Positions 1 to 9,414 of a DNA stretch of 64,000 nucleotides are shown one piece after another (within the stretch, counting starts at the first letter, position 1; each line of letters begins with the position of its first letter). Under the pieces are notes generated by a model. It saw nothing but the letters and a program-made list of their open reading frames with translations. It was not told the origin of the DNA and made no database searches. This stretch comes from Devosia algicola (lineage in GTDB: Bacteria > Pseudomonadota > Alphaproteobacteria > Rhizobiales > Devosiaceae): contig NZ_CP118246.1 in NCBI RefSeq assembly GCF_028816455.1, positions 248,001 to 312,000 of the forward strand, given 5' to 3'. Position numbers and translations under genes: made by a program.

Positions 1-425
1 TCCAACAGATCGCCCGTCACGCCGACAATGCCGGGGTAACCTATTGCATTGAACCATTGTCGAGCGCTCAAACCGACTTCATCAATACAATCGCGGAGGC
101 TATCGCCCTCGTTGAGCAGATCAATTCTCCCGCCTTCAGGACCATGATCGACACCTCCTCGTCGGGTATCGAGGAACCTTTGGGCGTCGCTGATACCATT
201 GATAAATATTGGCCGAGTGGGCAACTCGCCCATGTTCAGGTCAATGACACCAACCTGCGCGGGCCGGGGCAGGGGGACACTCGGTTTGGCCCCGTATTCG
301 CGGCACTGAAACGGGCTGGCTACGACGGAATTATAGCGGTTGAACCATTCGTTTATGAGCCGGACGGTCCCACTACCGCAGCGGCGTCGGCTGGCTATAT
401 GCGCGCCATTCTGGAGGGCATCTAG
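1..425 (+). CDS. Sugar phosphate isomerase/epimerase, C-terminal part
   Basis: The 5' end lies outside the window; the open frame runs from base 3 to a TAG at 423-425, about 140 residues. It shows the C-terminal half of a xylose-isomerase-like TIM barrel (AP endonuclease 2 family). Visible segments are CIEPL, a MIDT strand, the metal-site stretch HVQVNDTNLRGPG, and AVEPF near the end. These proteins bind a divalent metal and isomerise or epimerise keto-sugars or inositol derivatives in the cytoplasm; the substrate cannot be read here. The next gene's ATG follows the stop directly, so this is the upstream member of a catabolic operon with an enolase-superfamily enzyme, an SDR and a DapA-type lyase. 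Confidence 0.8.
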   Translation, partial: QQIARHADNAGVTYCIEPLSSAQTDFINTIAEAIALVEQINSPAFRTMIDTSSSGIEEPLGVADTIDKYWPSGQLAHVQVNDTNLRGPGQGDTRFGPVFAALKRAGYDGIIAVEPFVYEPDGPTTAAASAGYMRAILEGI

Positions 426-1880
426 ATGGACGCGCCGCACCTTCGCCTGTGCAATTCCAAACTGGCCATCCGCAATGTCTTCACCCGTTTGCCGTTCCGC
501 TTCGGCGCTGTGACAATGGAAGCGTCGGCTGTCGCTATTCTCGAAGTCGAGGTCGAATTTAACGATGGTAAACGCGCCGCCGGCGTTTCGAGCGATATGC
601 TGGCCTACAAATGGTTTGATAAAAACCCGAAAAAATCCCCGGCTGACAATGTTGCGGAGCTCTTGCAGGCGCTGCGCGCTGCGCGTCAAATCTATCAAGA
701 ACTGCCAGCGGCCACGCCTTTCGATCTATGGCTCGCCGCTGACACCGAAATAGAGAGAGCGGTATTGGATGCGGGTGGCAACCGGTTGATCGCTGCCTTT
801 GCCAATTCGATGCTGGAACGCGCCCTCATCGACGCACTTGGGCGCCATATCGGCCTGAGCTTTGACCAGATGGTGCGCTCGAACGCCTTGGGTATCCGCC
901 CTGAGGCAGTCTTTCCGACACTTGGTTTCGACGATATTCTGGCCAGCCTGCCTAATCGTCCATCCAATCAGGTAGCGCTCCGTCACACGGTCGGTATGAT
1001 CGATCCACTGACCGACGCCGAACTGGGGGTCGACGCCCCTATGGACGGCTTGCCGGTGTCACTCGAACGCTACATAGCTGTCGATCAACTCAATTATCTC
1101 AAGATCAAGGTTGGTGGCGACAGGGACCATGACCTTGAGCGCCTGACCCGGACCGCCGCCGTCATTGCGGCATCGGGCCGCGACATCAAAATTACCCTTG
1201 ATGGCAATGAGCAGTTTGGCCACATAGACGACTTCGTCGCCTTGGCCGAACAAATTCAGAGCCGTCCCGCGTTGGCGTCACTGTGGTCGTCGATCTTGTT
1301 TATCGAACAACCGCTCCACCGCGACACGGCAATGACAACGCCGCTACCTGCCGGTGCCAAGGCGGCGATAGGCCGCCCGTTGTTGATCGACGAGGCTGAC
1401 GGCTGGATTACGGCGTTCAATGAAGCAATTGATCTTGGTTATGAAGGGGTTAGCCACAAAAACTGCAAAGGCGTGTTTCACTCCTTGCTTAACGCTGGTC
1501 TTGCCAGCGTTCACAACAAAACCCTTGGGCAAAAACGCTATTTTCAATCTGCGGAAGATCTAACAAATCTCGCAGTCGTGCCCCTGCAGGCCGACCTCGC
1601 GGTCGTCGCGACACTTGGCATCTCCCATGTCGAGCGCAATGGTCACCACTATTTTGCCGGCCTGGACCATCTGCCGCAGACCGAGCGCGCCGCCGCCTTG
1701 GCGCGTCATGATGATCTCTATGAAACAGCTGAGGACGGCGGGCGCCTGCGTATTTCTAACGGCATCCTCAATATCGCATCACTTCAGGTGCCCGGTCTCG
1801 GGGTTGTCGATAATCCCGATTTGAACAACGCCATTGCCGAGCAGGATTGGCAATTTTCCATGCTGGAGACGCAAACATGA
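426..1880 (+). CDS. Enolase-superfamily enzyme (mandelate racemase-like)
   Basis: 484 residues. The ATG directly follows the previous stop, and GGAGGG at 413-418 is a good ribosome binding site. The C-terminal barrel carries the family pattern: KIK near residue 226 (catalytic lysines), metal ligands in TLDGNE (about 258), IEQP (about 292) and IDEADG (about 322), and a late lysine in SHKNCKG (about 345). Family members abstract an alpha-proton from a carboxylate and then dehydrate, racemise or cycloisomerise it. At 484 residues it is longer than typical mandelate racemases (about 370-400), with extra N-terminal sequence. The operon context suggests a sugar-acid step; the exact reaction is unknown. 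The 3' end overlaps the next start by 4 nt (ATGA). Confidence 0.8.
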   Translation: MDAPHLRLCNSKLAIRNVFTRLPFRFGAVTMEASAVAILEVEVEFNDGKRAAGVSSDMLAYKWFDKNPKKSPADNVAELLQALRAARQIYQELPAATPFDLWLAADTEIERAVLDAGGNRLIAAFANSMLERALIDALGRHIGLSFDQMVRSNALGIRPEAVFPTLGFDDILASLPNRPSNQVALRHTVGMIDPLTDAELGVDAPMDGLPVSLERYIAVDQLNYLKIKVGGDRDHDLERLTRTAAVIAASGRDIKITLDGNEQFGHIDDFVALAEQIQSRPALASLWSSILFIEQPLHRDTAMTTPLPAGAKAAIGRPLLIDEADGWITAFNEAIDLGYEGVSHKNCKGVFHSLLNAGLASVHNKTLGQKRYFQSAEDLTNLAVVPLQADLAVVATLGISHVERNGHHYFAGLDHLPQTERAAALARHDDLYETAEDGGRLRISNGILNIASLQVPGLGVVDNPDLNNAIAEQDWQFSMLETQT

Positions 1881-2917
1881 CCGATTGGGAACTGGGCGAT
1901 CTGCCGGAGCGCTTTGCCAGCGAGGATGAACTTGAAGCCTTCATGACCCGCCCGATGCCCGGCCTTGCCGCCGATCTGGCCAAGGCACCCGGCGCTTTGA
2001 CCATCCTTGGGGTCGGCGGAAAGATGGGCCCCTCTCTTGCCGTCATGGCTAAGCGCGCCGACCCCGCCCGGCGCGTCATAGGTGTTGCGCGGTTTTCTGA
2101 CGCAGCGGCCCGGCAAAAGCTGGATGATGCCGGGGTTGAAACAATCACCTGCGATCTTTTGGACAAAGCCGCAGTAGCCAAGCTGGAAGTGACGCCCAAT
2201 GTCATTTTTATGGCGGGCATGAAGTTTGGCGCCTCGGGCAACGAGCCGTTGACCTGGGCCATGAACGCGCATGTGCCAGCCCTCATTGCCGACCATTTTA
2301 TTACCAGCCGCATCGTCGCCTTCTCCACCGCCTGTGTCTATCCTTTCGTTGACATTCGCCATCAAGGTGCCCGCGAGGATGTGGCGCCAACACCAGTGGG
2401 CGAATACGCCAACTCCTGTGTCGGTCGGGAGCGGATGTTTCAGCATTTTTCAGGTCAGCACGGCACCCCCGGTCGCTTGCTGCGGCTCTCCTATGCCATT
2501 GATATGCGCTATGGCGTTTTGCACGATGTTGCCCAAAGCGTACTGAAGGGCACGGAAATTCCACTGGTAATGGGCCACGCCAACGTCATCTGGCAGGGCG
2601 ACGCCAACGCAATCGCGCTGAGAGCACTGGCCCATACCACCACGCCGACAACCCCGCTGAACCTGTCCGGCCCCGAAATCGTCAGTATCCGCGCCGTTGC
2701 CAACCGTTTCGGCCAATATTTTGACCGCAAGCCCGTTTTTGTCGGCGAGGAAGGACCTACAAGCTGGTTGGTCAATACCGATCAACAGCAGAAATTGTTC
2801 GGTTATCCTCAAATTCCGTTGGCAAGGTTGATCGCCTGGACCGCCGACTGGGTGTCGCGTGGTCAGGCCAGCCTGGGTAAGCCAACTCACTTTGAAGTCA
2901 GCGACGGAAAATACTAG
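1877..2917 (+). CDS. NAD(P)-dependent epimerase/dehydratase (extended SDR)
   Basis: 346 residues from the ATG at 1877, which overlaps the upstream stop in ATGA; an earlier in-frame start at 1847 lies inside the previous gene. A Rossmann dinucleotide loop, GVGGKMG, sits at residues 45-51. The STACVY strand and the EYANSC segment near residue 176 occupy the usual SDR active-site positions. The expected YxxxK reads YANSC, so the canonical catalytic lysine is absent. Extended SDRs interconvert or oxidise sugars and sugar acids; this context suggests sugar-acid catabolism. The stop TAG shares its G with the GTG start of the TetR gene. Confidence 0.78.
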   Translation: MTDWELGDLPERFASEDELEAFMTRPMPGLAADLAKAPGALTILGVGGKMGPSLAVMAKRADPARRVIGVARFSDAAARQKLDDAGVETITCDLLDKAAVAKLEVTPNVIFMAGMKFGASGNEPLTWAMNAHVPALIADHFITSRIVAFSTACVYPFVDIRHQGAREDVAPTPVGEYANSCVGRERMFQHFSGQHGTPGRLLRLSYAIDMRYGVLHDVAQSVLKGTEIPLVMGHANVIWQGDANAIALRALAHTTTPTTPLNLSGPEIVSIRAVANRFGQYFDRKPVFVGEEGPTSWLVNTDQQQKLFGYPQIPLARLIAWTADWVSRGQASLGKPTHFEVSDGKY

Positions 2918-3556
2918 TGGCTCTGGACGATCCCAAACCACGCACCAGAGACCGGACCCGCACCCGCGAACAAATACTCGAAGCGGCGCGCCACGAATTT
3001 GCTGCCAATGGCTTTGAGGGCGCAACGACCGACGATATCGCCCGTCGCGCCAATGTCTCCAAGCGCATGCCCTACCATTATTTCAACAATAAGGATGGGC
3101 TGTTTCAGGCCGTACTTGAGCGAACATATGCCGAAATCCGCGATGCCGAAAAAGCGCTGGAACTGACATCGCGCGACCCAATGGAGGCCATGGCCGAGTC
3201 TCGTGGTCTTCAGCTTTGACTGGTTTGTCAACAACCCCGCCTTCATCCCTATTCTGAATGCAGAAAATCTGCTCAACGCGGTGCATGCCGAATCCTCCGA
3301 GGCGGTTCGTCGCCTCAGCACACCGTTGGTCGACACAATATCCGACCTGCTCAAGCGCGGCGTCGCCAGCGGCCAGATGCGAGCCGGCGTCGATCCGGTC
3401 GAACTTTATATTTCGATTGCTGGTGTGTGCTATTTCTATTTTTCCAACCGCCGCACGCTCTCGGCCATCTTTTCGCGCAATCTGAGCGCCCCCGACGAGA
3501 TTGCGTTGCGTCGCGCACACGTGGCGGATGTGATCCTGGGGTATTTACGCCCGTGA
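2917..3556 (+). pseudogene. TetR/AcrR-family regulator, frameshifted
   Basis: GTG start overlapping the previous stop. The first frame (2917-3219) has the TetR helix-turn-helix: REQILEAARHEFAANGF, then DIARRANVSK and YHYFNNKDGLF. After residue about 90 it runs into nonsense and a stop. The next frame (to 3556) carries the ligand-binding domain (FDWFVNNPAFIPIL, then GVCYFYFSNRRTL). Removing one T from GAGTCTCG near 3199 joins the two cleanly as AELVVFSFDW. It would then be about 212 residues, normal for the family. Its position inside the operon suggests local control by a pathway intermediate. It is broken as written, probably by a one-base sequencing insertion. Confidence 0.85.
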
Positions 3557-3593
3557 CAAGCCCCTGCAAACGCCCGTCTAGCGGAGATTTTCA

Positions 3594-4652
3594 ATGTTGA
3601 TCGAGGATATCGAGTCGGACGCCCTAAAACAGTTTCGTGCTGGTTGCGTCATTCCTGCCCATCCCTTGGCACTGACCCATAAACGCGAACTCGATAATCG
3701 CCGTCAGCGCGCGCTTACCCGCTATTATTTGGATGCAGGATCGGGTGGGCTTGCTGTTGGCGTTCACACCACCCAATTCGCCATCCGCGATGTTGGCCTA
3801 TACGAACCGATCCTGCGCATCGCCATGGAGGAGGCAGAGGGCTGGGTTGCACAGACCCCCTTCATGGTCGCGGGGGTTATGGGCCAGACCCGTCAGGCTA
3901 TCGCCGAGGCCGAACTTGCGCGCGGTCTGGGTTACCACGCAGCGCTATTGGGATTGGGCGCCATGGGGGCAGCTGACGAGGACCAATTGATCGCCCATTG
4001 CGCCAGCGTTGCCAAAATCATGCCGATCATTGGCTTTTACCTGCAGGCCGCCGTTGGTGGGCGCGACCTGTCCTACAATTTTTGGCACCGATTTGCCAAA
4101 ATTGAAAATGTCATCGGCATCAAGATCGCCCCGTTTAACCGCTACAAGACGCTCGATGTCGTCCGGGGTGTCGCCGCGGCAGGCGCACAATCACGAGTGA
4201 CCCTTTATACCGGCAATGACGATCATATCGTGGGAGATTTGTTGACGCCCTTTCCGGTGGAATCCGACAACGGCACCGACCATATCCGCATCAAAGGCGG
4301 ATTATTGGGGCATTGGTCAGTTTGGACCCTAAAAGCGGTTCAACTACTCAACGACGTTCACGCCCTGCCGCCATCGGGCAAAATCGATCAAAGTTGGTGG
4401 ACCCGTGATGCCGCCGTAACCGACAGCAATGCCGCCTTCTTCGACGCCGCCAATAATTTTGATGGCGTTATTGCCGGACTGCACGAAGTGCTGCGCCGTC
4501 AGGGCCTGCTTGAGAACATCTTGTGCCTGGATCCCAACGAAGGCATGGGAAAGGGGCAGGCGGACGAAATTGACCGCGTTTATCGTGCCTATCCCGCTTT
4601 GAACGACGATCGGTTCGTCGCTGACAATCTCGAGCGGTGGTTGGACGGCTAG
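3594..4652 (+). CDS. DapA-family (dihydrodipicolinate synthase-like) lyase
   Basis: 352 residues, preceded by a good ribosome binding site (GCGGAGATTTTCA). It is a TIM barrel of the DHDPS/N-acetylneuraminate lyase family. The Schiff-base lysine lies in GIKIAPFNRY near residue 176. The hydroxypyruvate/pyruvate site is suggested by GLAVGVHTTQF early and YTGNDDHIVGD after the lysine. Members make or break C-C bonds next to an alpha-keto acid, for example keto-deoxy-sugar-acid aldolase or dehydratase. With the enolase-superfamily and SDR genes upstream, a sugar-acid degradation step is likely; substrate unknown. It is somewhat longer than classical DapA (about 290-300). Confidence 0.82.
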   Translation: MLIEDIESDALKQFRAGCVIPAHPLALTHKRELDNRRQRALTRYYLDAGSGGLAVGVHTTQFAIRDVGLYEPILRIAMEEAEGWVAQTPFMVAGVMGQTRQAIAEAELARGLGYHAALLGLGAMGAADEDQLIAHCASVAKIMPIIGFYLQAAVGGRDLSYNFWHRFAKIENVIGIKIAPFNRYKTLDVVRGVAAAGAQSRVTLYTGNDDHIVGDLLTPFPVESDNGTDHIRIKGGLLGHWSVWTLKAVQLLNDVHALPPSGKIDQSWWTRDAAVTDSNAAFFDAANNFDGVIAGLHEVLRRQGLLENILCLDPNEGMGKGQADEIDRVYRAYPALNDDRFVADNLERWLDG

Positions 4653-4686
4653 AGCCGGATTGTAGCCGAACTAGTTGGTGTTGGTT

Positions 4687-4716
4687 GGCCCGCGCGGTCA
4701 CAAGACCGGGCGGGCC
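4687..4716. terminator. Bidirectional hairpin terminator between convergent genes
   Basis: Two 13-base arms (4687-4699 and 4704-4716) pair with a single mismatch around an ACAA loop, giving a very GC-rich stem. It sits in the 74 bp between the stop of the DapA-family gene (+) and the stop of the BCCT gene (-). No long T tract follows on either side. Confidence 0.75.
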
Positions 4717-4726
4717 GATTGAACGG

Positions 4727-6367
4727 TCAGGATCGCGGTTCGTCTAATAATCCCTTTACCAATGCCACGCTGCCTATTAGCAAGATGATCGCGAAGGGGA
4801 AGCCGGTCGACACCGCCATTGCCTGAAGCGCCGCAAGGCCACCTCCTAACAGCAGTGCAATGGCCACCAGACCCTCGAATGCAGCCCAGAATACGCGCTG
4901 GCCCACCGGCGAGTTGGTCTTGCCGCCCGCAGTGATCGTGTCGATCACCAATGATCCTGAATCGGACGAGGTCACAAAAAACACGACCACCAGTATGATC
5001 CCGATGAACGAGGCGATCTGGGTCAAGGGCAGCGCCGCCAGCATCTGGAATAACTGCAGTTCAAGACTGGCATCGGCAACCGCCTGATAGCCGTCATTGA
5101 CGATCTGGCTGATGGCGGTGCCCCCGAATGTTGTCATCCACAAAACGCTGGCCAGCGCCGGGATGAGCATCACGCAGATCAGGAATTCGCGCACCGTCCG
5201 GCCGCGGCTAACTCGCGCGATGAACATCCCCACAAATGGCGACCAGGATATCCACCACGCCCAGTAAAAGGAGGTCCACCCATGCCGGAAATTATCATCG
5301 GTGCGACCGAATGGGTTGGACAGAGCCGGTAAGTGACTGGCGTAGGACCAAAGATTGGCGAAAAATCCATTGAGGATCTGAATAGTTGGCCCCACCGCAA
5401 TAACGAAAAGCAGCAGGAGGGCGGCCAGCACCATATTGATCTCCGATAGCCGCTTTACCCCGGCATCGAGCCCCGCAACAACCGAGACGAGCGCAATTCC
5501 GGTTATGGCAATGATCAGCACGACCATGGTGACGTTGTTGATGGGCAACCCGAACAGGAAGTTGAGGCCCGCGCTGGCTTGCCCGGCGCCGATCCCTAGC
5601 GAGGTCGCCAACCCGAACAGGGTCGCGAACACCGCCAGGATATCGATGATGTGGCCCGGCCATCCCCAGATGCGCTCGCCCAGAACGGGATAAAATATCG
5701 AGCGCATCGTCAGCGGCAAGCCCTTGTTATACGAAAAGATCGCCAGCGCCAGCGCCACAACGGCATAGATCGCCCAGGGGTGAAGCCCCCAGTGAAATAT
5801 GGTCGCGGCCATGGCCAGGCGCCGTGCGCCGTCGGCATCGCCAATCGCCCCGCCAAGCGGCGCCCAATCTGAGCGAATGCCGCCTTCACTCGCGATCCCG
5901 CCGAGCGACGAGGTGAAATGGGAAACAGGCTCGGAAACCCCATAGAATACGAGGCCAATGCCCATACCTGCCGCAAATAGCATGGCCAACCACCCGGCAT
6001 AGGAGTAGTCCGGAGTTGCATCGCGGCCGCCAATGCGGATTTTGCCGAGCGGCGAAACAATCAGGCCCAGGCACAGCAGCACGAATATGTTGCCCGCCAA
6101 CAGGAAGAACCAGTCAAATCGGGCTGTCAGGAAATCCCGCAGGCCAATGAACCAGTCGGTGGCTGTCGTGCCGAACACCATGGTCAATGCCACGAACGCG
6201 ACAATCGACACGCCTGAGATCAGAAAGACAGGATTGTGGATGTCAATCTTGAGCGCGCCAATCTTGGACGCGATATTGTCCTGGCCGACAGAATAGTCCG
6301 TCTCGATGATCTCGGTCGGCCCCTCGGGCGCTCGGATTTCCTCGAGTTCGTCATTGTCTGTGGCCAT
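4727..6367 (-). CDS. BCCT-family betaine/choline/carnitine transporter
   Basis: About 546 residues from the ATG at 6367 (MATDNDELEE); in-frame ATGs also exist at 6397 and 6436, so the exact start is uncertain. An acidic cytoplasmic N-terminus is followed by about 12 membrane segments. Family signatures are GMGIGLVFYGVSEP and HWGLHPWAIY, with the Trp-rich substrate region. These secondary transporters use sodium or proton gradients to import quaternary amines as osmoprotectants or nutrients. It is convergent with region 1 and not obviously linked to it. The C-terminus is short, so a long osmosensing tail is absent. Confidence 0.9.
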   Translation of the reverse strand: MATDNDELEEIRAPEGPTEIIETDYSVGQDNIASKIGALKIDIHNPVFLISGVSIVAFVALTMVFGTTATDWFIGLRDFLTARFDWFFLLAGNIFVLLCLGLIVSPLGKIRIGGRDATPDYSYAGWLAMLFAAGMGIGLVFYGVSEPVSHFTSSLGGIASEGGIRSDWAPLGGAIGDADGARRLAMAATIFHWGLHPWAIYAVVALALAIFSYNKGLPLTMRSIFYPVLGERIWGWPGHIIDILAVFATLFGLATSLGIGAGQASAGLNFLFGLPINNVTMVVLIIAITGIALVSVVAGLDAGVKRLSEINMVLAALLLLFVIAVGPTIQILNGFFANLWSYASHLPALSNPFGRTDDNFRHGWTSFYWAWWISWSPFVGMFIARVSRGRTVREFLICVMLIPALASVLWMTTFGGTAISQIVNDGYQAVADASLELQLFQMLAALPLTQIASFIGIILVVVFFVTSSDSGSLVIDTITAGGKTNSPVGQRVFWAAFEGLVAIALLLGGGLAALQAMAVSTGFPFAIILLIGSVALVKGLLDEPRS

Positions 6368-6563
6368 TGGGATTCCGATGTTGTTTGGATAAGACATGGC
6401 GGCTCGGAATGTCCAAGCCGGGTCGAGTCGCAGCAAATGTGATTACCAAGGCTAACAGACCGGACCCCCGACGTCACCTTTGCGCCCCAATTGGGTAATT
6501 GTTCGATCGTAGCGCCCAACGGACCTCTGTCTTCAGCATCAAGAATTTTTCGCCCAGCGATCG

Positions 6564-7561
6564 CTATGCGGGCAGGCCCCACAATTGGGCGCTCTTTGCC
6601 AAAACGACGCCGTTAACGCTGCGAAATCCGTGCGGTCGGTCCTCTGTCAAAAGGAATGGGCCATCCAGATCGCACCAGTTCGCCGCCGTGGCCAGCAGTG
6701 CGATGGGGGCGATAGACAGGGACGTGCAGACCATGCAGCCTAGCATGATCTGTATGCCGTGTGCCCGCGCCGCAGCGATCAGCACAATCGCTTCGGTCAG
6801 GCCGCCGGTCTTGTCCAGTTTGATATTGATCGCCTGGTAACGCGTCGCGATACTCGCCAGCCCGGTTGCCACATGGGCACTTTCATCGGCGCAAATCGGC
6901 ACAGGTGACTGGATATGGTTCAGCACCTGATCATTACCGGCCCGAAGCGGTTGCTCTACCAACTCGACATTGGCGCGTTGGCAGGCCTGCAAATTGGTCA
7001 CAATATCTGTCGCTGACCACGCCTCATTGGCATCAACGATAAGCCGCGCCCACGGCACAGCGCGCCGCACTGCCTCTATGCGTTCGCAGTCCCCATCGCC
7101 GCCCAGCTTGAGCCTTGAGCAGTGGCCATCTACTCGCCTGCGCCGCTGCGGTTGCCATCCGCTCGGGTGTGTCGAGGCTGATGGTAAAGGCCGTGGTGAT
7201 ATGCGGTGGGACAGAAAGTCCCGCGAGGTCGGCGACGCTACGCCCGGCGAGCCTTGGCATCAAGGTCCCACATGGCGCAGTCCAGGCCATTCCGCGCGGC
7301 GCCGGGTGGCAGGCGCGATTGCAGTGCCTGCCGGGTCAACCCATTGGCAATATCCGCCTCCAGCGCCTTGATCGATTCAAGCGTGCTGGGCACGCTCTCG
7401 CCATATCGGGGGTAGGGGACGCATTCGCCCCAGCCGGTTTTGCCGTTTTGCGTGAGTTTGACAGTCACCACTTCGGCTTCGGTCTTGCTGCCGCGCGAAA
7501 TGGCAAAGCCACCCTTTATCGCGAAGCGTTCCGAATAAACGGTCAGCGTGGTGCCGGCCAT
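6564..7561 (-). pseudogene. L-Ala-D/L-Glu-type dipeptide epimerase, two frameshifts
   Basis: Enolase-superfamily protein of about 332 residues, read in three pieces. The N-terminal cap domain lies in 7238-7561 (GWGECVPYPRYGES). The middle (GLSVPPHITTAFTISLDTPE) is in a second frame. The barrel is in a third frame: LKLGGDGD (KxK), VDANEAW, LVEQPL, ADESAH and KLDKTGG. Shifts fall near 7245 and 7130. GLSVPPHITTAFTIS before the KxK lysines is typical of dipeptide epimerases that convert L-Ala-D-Glu from murein to L-Ala-L-Glu. It follows the DppC-type permease by 3 bp in a peptide-import operon, which supports a muropeptide role. The breaks look like sequencing indels. Confidence 0.8.
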
Positions 7562-7564
7562 GTT

Positions 7565-8392
7565 CTAGCTTTCTTTGCGTAGTCGGGGGTCCAGTGTGTC
7601 GCGCAAGGCGTCGCCCAAAAGATTGAAGCCGAAGGACAGAAACAGGATGGCAAAACCGGCAAAAATGGCTGGCCACGGCGCCAGCAACAAAAAATTACGC
7701 CCCTCTGATAGCATCAGGCCCAGTGACGGCGTCGGCGGTTGCGCGCCAAGACCCAGAAACGACAGTGACGCTTCAACCAGTATAGCGGCAGACAGCAGCA
7801 GGCTGGTTTGCACCAGCACAACGGAGGCCAGATTTGGCAGCAGGTGCAGAAAAATGATGCGCATGTCACCCGCCCCGATAGCCTTGGCACCGGTCACATA
7901 CTCGCTTTCGCAGATCACTAGCGCTGGGCCGCGCAGCAGGCGGGAAAAAATCGGCGTATAGACAATGGCGATGGCGATGGCTGCGCCCCAGATACTGGGA
8001 CCAAGCACTGCTATCACGGCGATGGCCAGCAGCAGGATGGGAAAGGCAAACAGCACATCCATCAGGCGCATGACGATCCGGTCGAACCAGCCGCGATAAT
8101 AGGCAGCCAGCATGCCAAGCGTGCCCCCCGCCAGCAACGACAAAATCACCGCGGTGACGCAGGTGAGCAGCGACGTGCGATAGCCATAGATAATGCGCGA
8201 AAGAATGTCGCGCCCGAGTTGATCGGTGCCCAGCCAATTAACCGGGCTCGGTCCCTTGAGCCGCTGCACCATGATCTGTGCATAGGGGTCCTGTAGCCCC
8301 AGCGCCGGGGCAAAAACCGCCAGCAAAACTTGAAGTGCGACAAAGACCACAGCGAAGCTGAAAAGTCTGTTCTGGCGCGCGAAACCAATCAT
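7565..8392 (-). CDS. Peptide ABC transporter permease (DppC-type)
   Basis: 275 residues with about six membrane helices. N-terminal features are typical of OppC/DppC (LGTDQLGRDILSRIIYG). The cytoplasmic EAA-like loop ESEYVTGAKAIGAGDMRII..LLPN contacts the ATPase. It overlaps the DppB-type gene by ATGA and precedes the epimerase by 3 bp. It works with the binding protein at 9415-10914 and the double ATPase encoded divergently at 11242. The likely cargo, by context, is murein-derived peptides; the sequence alone does not fix the substrate. Confidence 0.9.
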   Translation of the reverse strand: MIGFARQNRLFSFAVVFVALQVLLAVFAPALGLQDPYAQIMVQRLKGPSPVNWLGTDQLGRDILSRIIYGYRTSLLTCVTAVILSLLAGGTLGMLAAYYRGWFDRIVMRLMDVLFAFPILLLAIAVIAVLGPSIWGAAIAIAIVYTPIFSRLLRGPALVICESEYVTGAKAIGAGDMRIIFLHLLPNLASVVLVQTSLLLSAAILVEASLSFLGLGAQPPTPSLGLMLSEGRNFLLLAPWPAIFAGFAILFLSFGFNLLGDALRDTLDPRLRKES

Positions 8393-9339
8393 CGCGACAC
8401 CCTTGGGTCAATGACGGCATAGAGCATGTCGACCAAAAAATTGACCAACACAAAGGCCGTGGTCATCACCAAAATGGTGGCCTGCACCAGGGGATAATTC
8501 CGTTCCGCAATCGCCCCGAGCACCAATCGACCCAGCCCAGGAATGGCGAAAACCTGCTCGATGACGATGGCGCCACCAAGCAGGTAGCCCGCCGAAACCC
8601 CAACGCTGGTGATGAACGGAATAAGCGCATTTCGCAAGGCATGCTTGTAGATGATCCGCCGCCGATTTGCCCCTTTGGCCTTGGCGGTGCGGATATAATC
8701 CTGACTGAGCGCATCCAGCATTGCCGAGCGTACCAGTCGCGACAGGTTGGCCAGCATTGGTAGCGACAGCGCGATCACCGGCAGGATCATGCGTTGCAGA
8801 TTGCCTAGCGGGTCCTCTGAAAATGGCACATAGCCTAGCGCCTGAACGCCGGGCAGGAACTTGGCGACCATGAAGATGGAGACGATGCCCAACCAGAAGG
8901 ACGGTATGGTCAGCCCGGCAATCGCGCCAATACGAACAAATACTTCAGCACCCTTGCCGCGTGCTTCGGCCATAAAAGCGCCCAACGGTATGGAAAGCCC
9001 GGCACCAACCAGCACCGAGAGCAACGTCAGCTCAATGGTTGGCCAGATATTGGCGCCGATTTCCTGCATGACCGGGCGCCCGGTCCAGATTGACGTGCCC
9101 AAATCGCCCTGAACCGCGCCCCATATCCAGCGGCCATATTGAATCAGAATAGGTTGATCCAGTCCGATGCGCGATTTCAACTCGGCAATACGATCGGGGG
9201 TGATTTCAGTATTGGCGCCCAGCATGATCGCCACAGCATCGCCGGGGATCAGACGGATCATCAGGAACACAATGATAGATACGCCAAACAGCACAACCAG
9301 CAGGTCGATGAAGCGGCTCAGCAAAAAACGCTGGGACAT
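8389..9339 (-). CDS. Peptide ABC transporter permease (DppB-type)
   Basis: 316 residues. The first helix (LLVVLFGVSIIVFLMIRLIPGD) and the DPNM-like linker are typical of DppB/OppB. The EAA loop reads QDYIRTAKAKGANRRRIIYKHALRN. It is translationally coupled to the DppC-type permease (4-bp overlap), and the binding-protein gene lies 75 bp upstream. It forms the heterodimeric inner-membrane channel of the family 5 importer. Confidence 0.9.
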   Translation of the reverse strand: MSQRFLLSRFIDLLVVLFGVSIIVFLMIRLIPGDAVAIMLGANTEITPDRIAELKSRIGLDQPILIQYGRWIWGAVQGDLGTSIWTGRPVMQEIGANIWPTIELTLLSVLVGAGLSIPLGAFMAEARGKGAEVFVRIGAIAGLTIPSFWLGIVSIFMVAKFLPGVQALGYVPFSEDPLGNLQRMILPVIALSLPMLANLSRLVRSAMLDALSQDYIRTAKAKGANRRRIIYKHALRNALIPFITSVGVSAGYLLGGAIVIEQVFAIPGLGRLVLGAIAERNYPLVQATILVMTTAFVLVNFLVDMLYAVIDPRVSR

Positions 9340-9414
9340 GAGGCGATCCGCAATTCGGGCGGCATGAACCGCAGGAAAAACGGTGCGTCACCCATGGCAA
9401 CGCACCGGCAATAC

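Noticed and set aside
1784..2446. Minus-strand 186-220-codon frames over the SDR gene
   Set aside because: Shadow frames; the SDR on the + strand has clear Rossmann features and operon overlaps.
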